Assembly (NCBI GenBank): GCA_949288785.1
Contig: CASELQ010000012.1
Coordinates: forward strand, 53,279 to 117,278
Length of the DNA stretch: 64,000 nucleotides
Direction: 5' to 3'
DNA from: an uncultured Eubacteriales bacterium
GTDB taxonomy: Bacteria > Bacillota > Clostridia > Christensenellales > Borkfalkiaceae
The position numbers and the translations under genes are program-made. Shown here piece after piece: positions 31,998 through 41,494 of the stretch (the first letter of the stretch is position 1; each line of letters opens with the position of its first letter). The notes under the pieces were generated by a model. It did not search any database, was not told where the DNA came from, and saw only the letters and a list, made by a program, of their open reading frames with translations.

Positions 31998-34167
31998 TTT
32001 AATTATCGTATCACCGTTTTCGCGGGCAATGAGAAAACAGCCTTAGGTGAAGGATGGTTTATAAGCGGTAAAAACAACGCGCTTGACGGCGTAAAATGGA
32101 TTTCGGACGGAAGGCATTTCGTAGAAGATTCAGGTAAGGTTGGGTCAGCCGCGGCTTACTATAAAAAGAAATTTATTGTAACCGAAGTTTTTGACCCGGC
32201 TGTTGTTACCATATGTTCTGTGGGGCTGCATGAATTATATATAAACGGAATAAAAGCGGGAGACAGTGTTTTGGAACCGGCTTTTACAGAGTACGATAAA
32301 CTTGCATTGTACTCATCTTACAACGTTACCGAATTAATAAAGAAAGGCGAAAATACCATAGAGATAATACTCGGCGACGGCTGGTATAACCAAACCACCC
32401 GCGATACGTGGGGGGTTTTATCGTGCGCCTTGGCGCGAGTATCCTAAACTGGCGCTTACTTTCGATTGCGGTGAAGAACATTTTGAAAGCGATGAAAGTT
32501 TTTCCGTGTCTTTCGGCATGTTAAAACGGACGGCTCTGAGGCTGGGTGAAGAAATTGATTTTAATGCGGAGAGCGATTATTTTCCCGTAAGTTTAGTCCC
32601 TCCGGTCGGCGGAAAACTTGACCGCGCTTTTTTGCCGCCCATACGAGAGTGTGAGATTCTGGCTCCGATTGCGGTATACGCCGGCAACAATTGTACAATA
32701 TACGATTTCGGCGTTAATATTGCCGGTTATATCAGCGCCTTTTTTAAAGGTAAAAAAGGTGAGAAGGTGCGTATAGAATATTCTGACCGAATTAAGGATG
32801 GAAAATGCGACAACGAGAGCAATTCCATGTATATTTATAATGCGGATAAGGATTATCAGACTGATATTTGCATCTTATCCGGTAAGACCGATTTTTATAA
32901 GCCTAAATTCGTCTATCACGGGTTCAGATACGTTACCGTTTCCGAAGGGGTTACGGCGGAAAACGTTAAGGCTTATTTTGTGCATACTGATTTGGTACGC
33001 GGAGGGGAGTTTAAAAGTTCGTCAAATATTTTGAACACTCTTTACGATATGAGTATCCGTGCCATTCTTTCAAATTATCACGGCTTTCCTACCGACTGTC
33101 CTCACCGTGAGAAGAACGGCTGGACGGGAGATGCGCAGCTTTCTCTTGAAACTTGTGTGTATAATTTCGATATGTATGGGGCGTATAAAAAATGGCTGGA
33201 CGATATTCTGGTAAGTCAAAGAAGCTCCGGGCAGATTCCCGCAATAGTGCCGACGTGCGGATGGGGATATAACTGGGGAAGCGGACCTGCGTGGGACGCG
33301 GCGTTTTTCAAAGTAATTTATGCGCTTTACTATTATTACGGAGATGAGAAAACTGCGGAAAAAACCTATCCCGCACTGAAAAAATATTATGAATATATCT
33401 CCACATTTGCATGCGACGGACTTATTAGCGTTGGGCTTGGCGACTGGAATTATCCGAGAAAAATTTCTTTCAAAGTATGCCCTAGGGAACTTACGGATAC
33501 CTGCTATTATGTTTATATGTCTGAAATGCTTACTTTTTTTGCCGAAAAATTTGCGCCGGATGAAGCTTTGAATTATCGTTTACGCGCGGAGGAAACCAAA
33601 AAAGCCATACTTGCAAAATATTCCGATGAAGACAGCCTGACCGGGCTTGCCGCACTTACGTATTTCGGTATAACGGATAAAACCGAAGAAGTGGTGCGCT
33701 ATCTGGAAAATAACGGCTTTGTGTTCCATACCGGAATTCTGGGAGCAAAATTTGTACTTTCCGTATTAGGTAGAGCCGGCCTCACCGATTTGGGCGTTAA
33801 ACTCTTGTCCCGGACGGAATATCCGTCTTTCGGCTTCTGGATAAAGCAGGGACAGACCACGCTGTGCGAGGACTTTGAACTTACAAATTCGCTCAATCAT
33901 CATATGTACAGCCCTGTTGCGGAGTTTATGATGAGATATATCTGCGGTATAGAAGTCAGGCAAAACGGCGCGGTGGAGTTTAATCCTGTACTTCCTCAAT
34001 GTATGGATTACGCCGCAGCATCGGTAACTACGGTAAGAGGCAGGTTTGAAATTTCCTTGAAGAGGACGAAGGGCAAAATTGATGTTAAAATAAAAATATC
34101 GGAGGGTACGGAATCTGCTTTAAACGGCGTAAAATTTAACGAAAGCGAAAACAACATAGAAATTTAA
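31998..34167 (+). pseudogene. alpha-L-rhamnosidase (GH78), truncated and frameshifted
   Basis: Two frames encode one GH78 protein. The first runs from a stop at 31995 to 32446 and shows the N-terminal sandwich domain (SVGLHELYINGIKAG, LGDGWYNQ). The second resumes from about 32410 and runs to 34167. It holds the catalytic (alpha/alpha)6 barrel with DCPHREKNGWTGDAQL, the GH78 core, and a C-terminal beta domain. A run of six G (32410-32415) is the break: with five G the text reads on as GFYRAPWREYPKLAL. The 5' end lacks an ATG, ribosome site and promoter, and about 60 N-terminal residues seem missing. So the gene has two lesions, one of which cannot be a homopolymer error. The family removes terminal rhamnose from glycans. 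Confidence 0.85.
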
Positions 34168-34408
34168 AACGCAGCGTAAATATTTATTTAATATATACTC
34201 GCGTTTGGTATATTTTTATAACTTTCGATTATAACTTCACTCTTCAATTATAACTTTAATTTGTCGCGCGAATAATAGCGGCGGTACGGCTTGTAGTTAT
34301 TTATTTTGTATAGAAATTTGTTTAAGTCCGTACGGAAAAAATTACTCATCTTGTTCATAAAATCAAAATTCAGAAGAGCAAAATCGGTAAGTCAGGAACG
34401 GCGTTTGT

Positions 34409-35401
34409 TTATTGCGGGTTAGACGTTTCGGGATTCGGCCCCATGGTCTTTCTCAACACGAGGGAACTTTTTACTTCGGTCTTCTGAATAACGCACATTG
34501 ATGGGTTATCGGTTTTCTGCATCAGCCGGTCAACGAGCAGGCGGCACATCACGTCTATATGATTGTCCACGCTGGAAAGCATTATGCTGTCGTTGGCGGC
34601 AATGTCGCTGTTATCCATGCCGGCAATAGAATAATCCTGCGGGGCGGAAAGTCCCTCGGCTTTGGCGCAGCGCATGGCGCCTATCGCAATGTCGTCGTAC
34701 GCGGCAAGGATTGCCGTGGGGCGTTCGGGAAGGGATAAAAGTTTTTTCATACTTTTATATCCGGCGGCTTCGTGTCTGAGATCGGAACGGATGACATAGT
34801 CTTCGGTTACGGGCAGATTATAGTATTTCATGGCTTTTCTGAAATTTTTTTCTTTTGACACGGTATTTTTTTCCCCTATGAAAGCTATTTTTTTATGCCC
34901 CGATATTTTAAAATTGAATATTACTTCGCATATTCCCGTGAAAAATTCAGGATAAACCGAATCGGCAAACGGATCGCTTTTTGCGGAAGAATACATTATA
35001 GGCACGGAACTGTATTTTTTTGCCGACCTTGCCGAACCGAAAATTATAATTCCGTCCGATATTTTATCGGAAGAATAATATTTGATGAGTTTTTCGCATC
35101 TTTCCTCGGAAAAGCCGTCTTCCGAAAAGACCGCGACAGCGCTTTTCCGAAAGAGATAGTCCGACAATAAAGACATTATGTTTACATACAGCCCGCTGTT
35201 GAATTCCGGCAGGATGACGGCTACCGTTTTATGGTTTTTGGGGGACTTGTAAAAACATTCCAGCACTCCCATTTCTTCTGCCAGCGTCAATATTTTGGAT
35301 CGCGTTTCCGGCTTTATGTCCGTTGCGCCGGAAAACGCCTTAGACACCGTTGCGGGGGAATATCCGATAAGCCCTGCGAATTTTCTGAGCGTAATATTCA
35401 T
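34409..35401 (-). CDS. LacI family transcriptional regulator
   Basis: About 330 residues from the ATG at 35401, which has AAGGAAC upstream; the frame is open ten codons further but without a ribosome site. The N-terminal HTH is the LacI type (LRKFAGLIGYSPATVSKAF). The remaining ~270 residues form the sugar-binding-protein-like effector domain (ILAAYDDIAIGAMRCAKAEGL, YSIAGMDNSDIA). It is divergent from the ceramidase-like operon, and a 19-bp palindrome TTACGAAACAGTTTCGTAA stands between them. It likely represses or activates that operon in response to a sugar. The gene for rhamnosidase lies downstream. Confidence 0.93.
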   Translation of the reverse strand: MNITLRKFAGLIGYSPATVSKAFSGATDIKPETRSKILTLAEEMGVLECFYKSPKNHKTVAVILPEFNSGLYVNIMSLLSDYLFRKSAVAVFSEDGFSEERCEKLIKYYSSDKISDGIIIFGSARSAKKYSSVPIMYSSAKSDPFADSVYPEFFTGICEVIFNFKISGHKKIAFIGEKNTVSKEKNFRKAMKYYNLPVTEDYVIRSDLRHEAAGYKSMKKLLSLPERPTAILAAYDDIAIGAMRCAKAEGLSAPQDYSIAGMDNSDIAANDSIMLSSVDNHIDVMCRLLVDRLMQKTDNPSMCVIQKTEVKSSLVLRKTMGPNPETSNPQ

Positions 35402-35462
35402 TTGCTGTTCCTTTTTATTGATATAAAACAAGTATAACAGATTAAAAGGTTGCGGTCAAGAA

Positions 35463-35481
35463 TTACGAAACAGTTTCGTAA
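35463..35481. promoter_or_regulatory. LacI-type operator
   Basis: TTACGAAACAGTTTCGTAA is a perfect 9-1-9 palindrome placed ten bases before the -35 of the divergent operon promoter and about 60 bases before the lacI-like start codon. It is the natural site for the neighbouring regulator. Confidence 0.75.
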
Positions 35482-35490
35482 ACATATCTA

Positions 35491-35518
35491 TTGACATCAC
35501 GCCTGATTATTATATAAT
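35491..35518 (+). promoter_or_regulatory. promoter of the ceramidase-like operon
   Basis: TTGACA (35491-35496) and TATAAT (35513-35518) with a 16-bp spacer, both hexamers at consensus. Confidence 0.8.
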
Positions 35519-35550
35519 TAAAAGGTAAACCGACAAAAAGGAGAATGGAT

Positions 35551-37041
35551 ATGGCTTTTAAAATAGGTTGGGCAGAAGTGGATATTACGCCGGCAAAAGG
35601 CACGAAGATAGGGCTTAGCGGGCAGTTTTTCGAACGAATTACCGACGAGGTGGAAAGTCCCGTAACGGTAACGGCGTTTGCGCTGGAATGCGGTGATGAC
35701 AGAATGGTTATAGCGTCATGCGACCTGGTGGGAATAGGCAAAAACCTGCATGAGATGGTGAAAGAGCGCGTGCAGGCAAAATATCCCGAACTCAAAGGCA
35801 AAGTCATTACAAACGCCATACACACGCACACATCTTACGTATATAACAGAAAGAATACCGACACGGGTTCCGCGCTGGACGTGCTTAAAAAGCTGCTGCC
35901 GAAAGGAATGGAATATAAACCCCTCGTTTCAAGCGACAAAATGCTGGATCCCGAAATTGCTCTCAACTTTCTTGCGGATAAAATTTCCCTGGCGGTTGTG
36001 AGCGCATGGGAAAACAGAACCGAAGGATATTATGCCGGGGCGTTCGGCAGGGCTGCCGTGGGAATGAACAGAAGAGTATGTTATGACGACGGGACCGCCA
36101 AAATGTGGGGGGATACCAATCTTGCCAATTTTGAGGAACTTGAGGCGGGAAACGACAGCGGTATAGAGATCATATACACTTTTGATAAGGACAGGGAGTT
36201 AAACGGGGTCATAGCCAACGTGGCGTGCCCCGCGCAGGTTGTGGAGCACAGGAATTTTATATCTTCGGACTATTGGGGAAAGGTGAAAGAGAATTTAAGG
36301 AAGCATTTCGGGAGGAATATATTCGTACTCGGGCTTTGTTCCGCCGCGGGAGATCTTTGCCCGCGCGACCTGATTAGGTGGGTGAACCCCGAAACCCCGA
36401 TAGACGATCCCAATATACACCGTGAAGATTATATAGAACGCCGCGCAGATCCTTCCATGTTCGACATTTCGGGTTTGAAAGTCGTGGGGAGAAGGATATC
36501 GGGCGAACTCATAGCGGTATACGAGGAGCTGGATAAATCGGCGCTGAAAAACGAAGGGCCGTTTATTCACCGTACGGAAGAAATGGTGTTGCCGTTGCGG
36601 AGGGTAACCATAACGGAGTATAACGAAGCGCTGGAAAAAATAGAGAACTACATCGAAAAAAACAAAGGCAGGGCAATGACTTTTGAGGACAATGCCAAAA
36701 TGCACATATATGCAGGAACCCTGGCGCGCTATAAATTTCAGCAGAAAAACGAAACTTTTACGGAAGAGATTCATATAATACGGCTCGGAGATATGGCTAT
36801 GGCAACCAATCCGTTTGAACTGTTTTTGAATTACGGCAATAAGATCCGCGCGAGGAGCAGGGCAAAACAGACGTTTCTCATACAGCTTGCCTGCGGGGCG
36901 GACGGGTATCTGCCCACCGCAAAAGCCGAAAGGGGCAGTCATTATTCGGCGTATGTGTCGAGCGGGATAACCGGGCACGAAGGCGGCGATATACTCGTAA
37001 GGGAAACCCTCACGCTTATAAACGGTATGTTCAGGGAATAA
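35551..37041 (+). CDS. neutral/alkaline ceramidase-like protein
   Basis: A 496-residue protein from ATG 35551, chosen because AAGGAG lies seven bases upstream; ATG 35545 is nearly on top of the ribosome site. The N-terminus KIGWAEVDITPAKG and the NAIHTHTSY motif (about residue 92) mark the neutral/alkaline non-lysosomal ceramidase N-terminal family, in which the His residues bind the metal. In this family only some members cleave ceramide; clostridial versions without a signal peptide, as here, have no proven substrate. No export signal is seen. It is first in the LacI-controlled operon, seven bases ahead of the CapA-like gene. Confidence 0.8.
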   Translation: MAFKIGWAEVDITPAKGTKIGLSGQFFERITDEVESPVTVTAFALECGDDRMVIASCDLVGIGKNLHEMVKERVQAKYPELKGKVITNAIHTHTSYVYNRKNTDTGSALDVLKKLLPKGMEYKPLVSSDKMLDPEIALNFLADKISLAVVSAWENRTEGYYAGAFGRAAVGMNRRVCYDDGTAKMWGDTNLANFEELEAGNDSGIEIIYTFDKDRELNGVIANVACPAQVVEHRNFISSDYWGKVKENLRKHFGRNIFVLGLCSAAGDLCPRDLIRWVNPETPIDDPNIHREDYIERRADPSMFDISGLKVVGRRISGELIAVYEELDKSALKNEGPFIHRTEEMVLPLRRVTITEYNEALEKIENYIEKNKGRAMTFEDNAKMHIYAGTLARYKFQQKNETFTEEIHIIRLGDMAMATNPFELFLNYGNKIRARSRAKQTFLIQLACGADGYLPTAKAERGSHYSAYVSSGITGHEGGDILVRETLTLINGMFRE

Positions 37042-37047
37042 TCGGTT

Positions 37048-38349
37048 ATGAAATTCAGTGTGATTGCCGCGGGGGACTGCCTTTTTACGGCGGCGTTTCC
37101 CGAAGCGTATAAACAAAAAAGGAAGGAATTGGATCGGTTTTTAAGCAGTGCGGACGTGCGGCTTGCCAATCTCGAAACCAACCTGTCCGATTTCGGAGGA
37201 TATTGTAACCAGTATTCGGGCGGCACCTGGCTGAATACCCGCAAGGAATTGTTCCGTCATCTGGAAACGTTCGGGTTCGATTTTTACGGCACTGCCAACA
37301 ACCATTGCATGGATTACGGTTACGGCGGGCTGCTCTCCACCGCGGACTTTCTGGAAAGCAGGGGGATAGCGCATGCGGGCACGGGCAGGAGCCTTGAAGA
37401 GGCGGAACGTGCAGCCGAATTTACGGTAAACGGCGTCAGATACGCGGTGTTCGCGGTGGACGCGATAAAAATGCTGCCGTCCATGGCGGGGAACGGCAGC
37501 AGGATATTTGCCGCCCGCCCCGGAGTGAATTATCTTCGTCATACCGCCAGATATAAGGCGGATGCGGAGGATATGGCGGCGCTTAAACGGATAGCCGCAA
37601 AATGCGGTATAAATTTTGCGCGCGATTTTTCTGTAGCTACGGGTTACGCCTTGCCCGACAAAGAGGGTGAATTCACTTTCGGGCAGGCGGTGTTCACAAG
37701 TGATGCCGCGGCGGCGGATACCGAATGCGATAAAACCGATCTTGCCCGTATTATCGGCGGCATAAAGAAGAAAAAAGAAGAGGGATGCAAAGTGTTCGTG
37801 CTCATACACTGCCACGATAACGACGGGACTTCGCATTCCCGCCCGCCCCGTTATTTAAAAGAGTTTGCGCATGCTGCGATAGACGCGGGCGCAAAGGCGG
37901 TTTTCGGCGGAGGCTGCCACGAATTGCGCGGCTTGGAAATTTATAACGGTTTTCCCGTATTCTATTCTTTGGGAGATTTTATCTTGCAGTTGGCGCGGGT
38001 GGAACATCTTCCGCCTGACTATATGGAAAAATACGGGTTGGACGTGAATTCTTCCGCCCGTGAGGGGCTTTCCGCGCGCGAGGGCAAAAAACGCGCGGGA
38101 TTGAGATATAAAGAGGAAAATTTCCTTACGGTGCTTCCGAAAATAACTTTCGACGAAAAGGGCGTTACCGACATAACGCTTATGCCCGTGGAACTGGCGT
38201 TTCTCCCCGAAAGGGAAGAAGACGAAGGGTTGCCCGCCTTTGCCGCGGGAGAACAGGGCGAAAAGATATACGGTATCTTAAAACGGCTTTCCGCGCCGTT
38301 CGGTACCGATTTGGTTTTTGAAAGCGGGCTGATAAAGGTAAAAATTTAA
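37048..38349 (+). CDS. CapA family (poly-gamma-glutamate capsule-type) metallophosphatase-like protein
   Basis: A 433-residue protein with the CapA signature blocks: N-terminal VIAAGDCLFTAAF, LANLETNLSD, FYGTANNHCMDYGYGGL, and the C-terminal FGGGCHELRGLEIYNGFPVFYSLGDFI. The fold is a calcineurin-like metallo-phosphoesterase. CapA proteins were named from poly-gamma-glutamate export, but many homologues without a membrane anchor, as here, are probably cytoplasmic hydrolases. It lies seven bases downstream of the ceramidase-like gene and 20 bases before the M20 hydrolase, so all belong to one transcript. The function is inferred as catabolic from context only. Confidence 0.8.
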   Translation: MKFSVIAAGDCLFTAAFPEAYKQKRKELDRFLSSADVRLANLETNLSDFGGYCNQYSGGTWLNTRKELFRHLETFGFDFYGTANNHCMDYGYGGLLSTADFLESRGIAHAGTGRSLEEAERAAEFTVNGVRYAVFAVDAIKMLPSMAGNGSRIFAARPGVNYLRHTARYKADAEDMAALKRIAAKCGINFARDFSVATGYALPDKEGEFTFGQAVFTSDAAAADTECDKTDLARIIGGIKKKKEEGCKVFVLIHCHDNDGTSHSRPPRYLKEFAHAAIDAGAKAVFGGGCHELRGLEIYNGFPVFYSLGDFILQLARVEHLPPDYMEKYGLDVNSSAREGLSAREGKKRAGLRYKEENFLTVLPKITFDEKGVTDITLMPVELAFLPEREEDEGLPAFAAGEQGEKIYGILKRLSAPFGTDLVFESGLIKVKI

Positions 38350-38368
38350 TTTTTAAGAGTGAATAGAT

Positions 38369-39727
38369 ATGGAACAGAAGAAAATACGGGAGTATGTGGA
38401 AAAACATAAGGACTTTATACTTAAAGCCGAAAGGGAACTTTGGAAGATGCCCGAGGCGGGGTATAAGGAATACAAGACGGACGCGTATATGAAAAAGGCG
38501 TTCCGCGACCTCGGATATAATCTTACGGAAGCCGGGGATATAACCGGGTTTTATACGGTAATCGACACGGGAAAGTCGGGGCCTACGGTGCTTGCGCTTG
38601 CCGAACTGGACGCGCTTTATTGCAGCGAGCACCCGGAATGCGATAAGGTTACGGGCGCGGTGCATGCCTGCGGACATCATGCTCAGTGCGCCGCCATGCT
38701 GGGGCTTGCGGCGGCGCTTAAAGAAGAGGGCGCGCTTGCGGGGCTTTCGGGGAAAATAAAGCTTTGCGTCGTGCCCGCGGAAGAAGGCGTGGACATAAAT
38801 TACCGCATGAATCTTATAAAAGAGGGAAAGATAACTTTCGCTTCCGGCAAGCAGGAGTTTATAGCGCGCGGGTATTTTGACGACGTGGACGCCGCTTTTA
38901 TGGTGCATACCGATATTACCAAAAAACCGGATGAAATTTTCGGGAAGTCCGCCGGGCATAACGGTCTTATAAGAAAGAGGATAGAGATACGCGGCAAGTC
39001 CGCTCACGCGGGCGCATATCCCTATGAGGGGATAAACGCGTTAAACGCGGCTATGCTTGCCATAAGCGCCGTAAACAACCTGCGCGAAACGTTTAAGGAT
39101 GAAGACCGCGTGCGTTTCCACCCCATAATAACCGAAGGGGGCGAGGCGGTGAACGCCGTGCCCGAAAAAGTGGTGATGGAAAGTTACGTGCGCGCGGCAA
39201 ACGCCCAAGCAATAACGGAGGCGAACAGGCGCATAAACCGCGCCGTGTCGGCAGCGGCGGCGGCAAACGGTTGCTCGGTGCATATAAGCGACATTGCGGG
39301 GAGCGACCCGCTGTACGAAAACCCCGAACTTACCGATCTTTGCATAGAGGTGTTTGAAGAGATAGGCGGCAAGGGCTGCTATAATTCCGATTATAAAAAG
39401 CGGTGGTCGGCGTCCTCCACGGATATGGGAGACGTTGCCGCCAATTTCCCGGGCATACATCCTTACTGCGTGGGCGCGGAGGGCACCTCTCACGGCGCGG
39501 ATTATCGCATAACCGATCCCGTAAAGGCTTGCGTCAATTCGGCATTGCTGCAATTCACGCTTATACACAGGCTTTTGGAAAACGGCGGGAAGCGCGCAAA
39601 GGAGATAAAGGCAAAGTTCAAACCCGTTTATCCATCTATAAAAGATTATTTGGAATTTAAAAAATCGCAGACGGCGGAGAACGATACCGTAATACAGAAC
39701 GGCGACGGCAGCATAACCGTACTTTAA
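38369..39727 (+). CDS. M20 family amidohydrolase/peptidase
   Basis: A 452-residue protein. The ACGHHAQCAAMLG block and VVPAEEGVD (metal ligands) mark the M20D aminoacylase/amidohydrolase family related to aminobenzoyl-glutamate hydrolase. The dimerisation domain starts near residue 200 with GKSAHAGAYPYEGINALNAAML. These enzymes hydrolyse N-acyl or amide bonds of amino acids. Third gene of the LacI-controlled operon, 20 bases after the CapA-like gene. Cytoplasmic, no signal. The actual substrate would follow from the pathway, which is not known. Confidence 0.88.
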   Translation: MEQKKIREYVEKHKDFILKAERELWKMPEAGYKEYKTDAYMKKAFRDLGYNLTEAGDITGFYTVIDTGKSGPTVLALAELDALYCSEHPECDKVTGAVHACGHHAQCAAMLGLAAALKEEGALAGLSGKIKLCVVPAEEGVDINYRMNLIKEGKITFASGKQEFIARGYFDDVDAAFMVHTDITKKPDEIFGKSAGHNGLIRKRIEIRGKSAHAGAYPYEGINALNAAMLAISAVNNLRETFKDEDRVRFHPIITEGGEAVNAVPEKVVMESYVRAANAQAITEANRRINRAVSAAAAANGCSVHISDIAGSDPLYENPELTDLCIEVFEEIGGKGCYNSDYKKRWSASSTDMGDVAANFPGIHPYCVGAEGTSHGADYRITDPVKACVNSALLQFTLIHRLLENGGKRAKEIKAKFKPVYPSIKDYLEFKKSQTAENDTVIQNGDGSITVL

Positions 39728-39831
39728 CCAACCGTATTTTAACCCTTGCTTTGGGCGTATCAGGCGTATCTACGGCGCACGGTGCTAAAAGTAAAACAAA
39801 AAAATATATTAACTCAAACGGAGATTAAAAA

Positions 39832-41169
39832 ATGAAGATAGCTTTTGCAGGTTTCGGGGAAGTCAACACCCCGATAGAGGTCATAGAGAGAAAATGTAAA
39901 AATGCGGCGGCAGAGCTCGAAAAGGCGGGGGCGGAAGTCTTTGCGTATTATCCCATAAGAGACGATTATGAAGAAACCTGTATAAACGGCGCGTTGAAGT
40001 TTTTTTCCGCCAAGCAGTTCGACGCCATGGTGCTTTGCGTGGCGGGGTGGATACCCACTCACGCAATAATGAAGGTGGCGGAGGAATTCAAGCATAAGCC
40101 CATGGTGTTGTGGGGGCTTTGCGGTTGGTATGAGGAAGGGCACCTCGTAACCACGGCGGATCAGGCGGGCACAAGCGCCGCGCGCTTTGCGCTTGCCGCC
40201 GCAGGGTATAACTTTAAGTATGTTTACGAGGTGGTGAATGCGCCTTCCAAGGCAAACGAGGTAATATCGTTCTGCCGCGCCGCACAGGTAAAAAACAATT
40301 TGAAAAGAGCCAAGATAGGGCAGATGGGTTACCGCGATATGCAGCTTTACGGTACCCAGTTCGACGGGCTTGCCGTAAAACGCTGTTTTGGCACCGAGAT
40401 AGAGTGTTTTGAAATGCTCGAAGTAGTGCAGCGTGCCGAAAAACTTTCCGAACGGGAGATAAAGGCGGCGGAAGAAAGAATTATGCGCTGGAAATTCTTA
40501 AAAGCCCCGGACATGGGCGCCGTAAACAAAGCGGCAAAATATTATCTCGCAATAAAGCAAATTGCGGACGAGCGAGGCTATTCGGCACTCTCGTTAAAGG
40601 ACGTTGACGGTTTTAAAAAGCTTTTGGGTTTTCCGCCTGCACCCGTATTTACACTGTTTGCGGAAGACGGAATGAGCACTATCCCGGAAAACGACTGCAT
40701 GGGCAACCTTACGCAGATAATAGTGAAGGGCATTACAGGTCAAATAGGCGCCTATCTTGAATTTTATGAATTTTTTAACGACGGAGTTCTGGCAGGCGTA
40801 CCGGACTATATTCCCAAGGAAATAACCGAAGGAGAGACCACGGTGCTTCCGGCGGCGTTCGGCGAGTTGAGTCAGGGACTTTTGAACGTATCCCGCGTAA
40901 AGCAGGGCAAACTTACCATGTGCAGATTGGCGTGCGTTGACGGGAAGTTCTTTATACATATTGTTAAAGGAGAGGGCAAAACGCCCGAGCGTTGGGAAGA
41001 ATGCGGTTGGGATAAACCCGCGCCTCAGCTTCCGGGGCTTAAAATTTTGCTTTCGGATACCGAAGATTTTGCCCGGAAGGTGCTTGGTCAGCATTACATA
41101 ATCTCTTACGGGGACAATGCGGCGGCAATATCGGAGTTTTGCGCCCTCAACAATATATCGGTGATATGA
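39832..41169 (+). CDS. L-fucose/L-arabinose isomerase family protein
   Basis: A 445-residue protein with the three-domain fold of the fucose/arabinose isomerase family: the N-terminal Rossmann-like part (KIAFAGFGEVNTP), KPMVLWGLCGWYEEG, and the C-terminal MYNCRLACVDGKF-like region (KLTMCRLACVDGKFFIH). Members interconvert aldoses and ketoses or have divergent roles. The 104-base gap to the M20 gene has no terminator, and an ATTAAAA leader gives only a moderate ribosome site (GGAG, 9 bases before the ATG). A terminator follows at 41241-41280. It is the last gene of the operon. Confidence 0.8.
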   Translation: MKIAFAGFGEVNTPIEVIERKCKNAAAELEKAGAEVFAYYPIRDDYEETCINGALKFFSAKQFDAMVLCVAGWIPTHAIMKVAEEFKHKPMVLWGLCGWYEEGHLVTTADQAGTSAARFALAAAGYNFKYVYEVVNAPSKANEVISFCRAAQVKNNLKRAKIGQMGYRDMQLYGTQFDGLAVKRCFGTEIECFEMLEVVQRAEKLSEREIKAAEERIMRWKFLKAPDMGAVNKAAKYYLAIKQIADERGYSALSLKDVDGFKKLLGFPPAPVFTLFAEDGMSTIPENDCMGNLTQIIVKGITGQIGAYLEFYEFFNDGVLAGVPDYIPKEITEGETTVLPAAFGELSQGLLNVSRVKQGKLTMCRLACVDGKFFIHIVKGEGKTPERWEECGWDKPAPQLPGLKILLSDTEDFARKVLGQHYIISYGDNAAAISEFCALNNISVI

Positions 41170-41240
41170 TCTATAAAAGTTAAAATTATCTGCCGGTAAT
41201 AAGTAAAAGCAGTTATATGTTTTCGGCAGCGCTTTGGGCA

Positions 41241-41280
41241 AAAAGAGCAACCGCTTGCAAAAATCGGTTGCTCTTTTTTA
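41241..41280 (+). terminator. terminator of the LacI-controlled operon
   Basis: Arms AAAAGAGCAACCG and CGGTTGCTCTTTT with an 11-base loop, ending in a T-run. It also marks the left border of the AT-rich R-M island. Confidence 0.85.
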
Positions 41281-41379
41281 TTTTGGTTTCATTATTAAAA
41301 AGAGCAAAAAACGATGAAGACAGATTTACGCGGCAAACATTTATTTGCGTGAAAGTCAATATATGTGTCAGGTTTTTCC

Positions 41380-41408
41380 TTGATTATTGTTTTAAATTAT
41401 GTCATAAT
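41380..41408 (+). promoter_or_regulatory. promoter of the R-M operon
   Basis: TTGATT (41380-41385) and CATAAT (41403-41408) with a 17-bp spacer lie about 87 bases before the methylase start. Confidence 0.5.
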
Positions 41409-41494
41409 ATTATTTATAAGAGCCGCAAGTTAGGGAAGTACCGTATTGAATACTTTGGCCGGAAAAAATTTTGTATATTAAAAAGGAGCAACAA

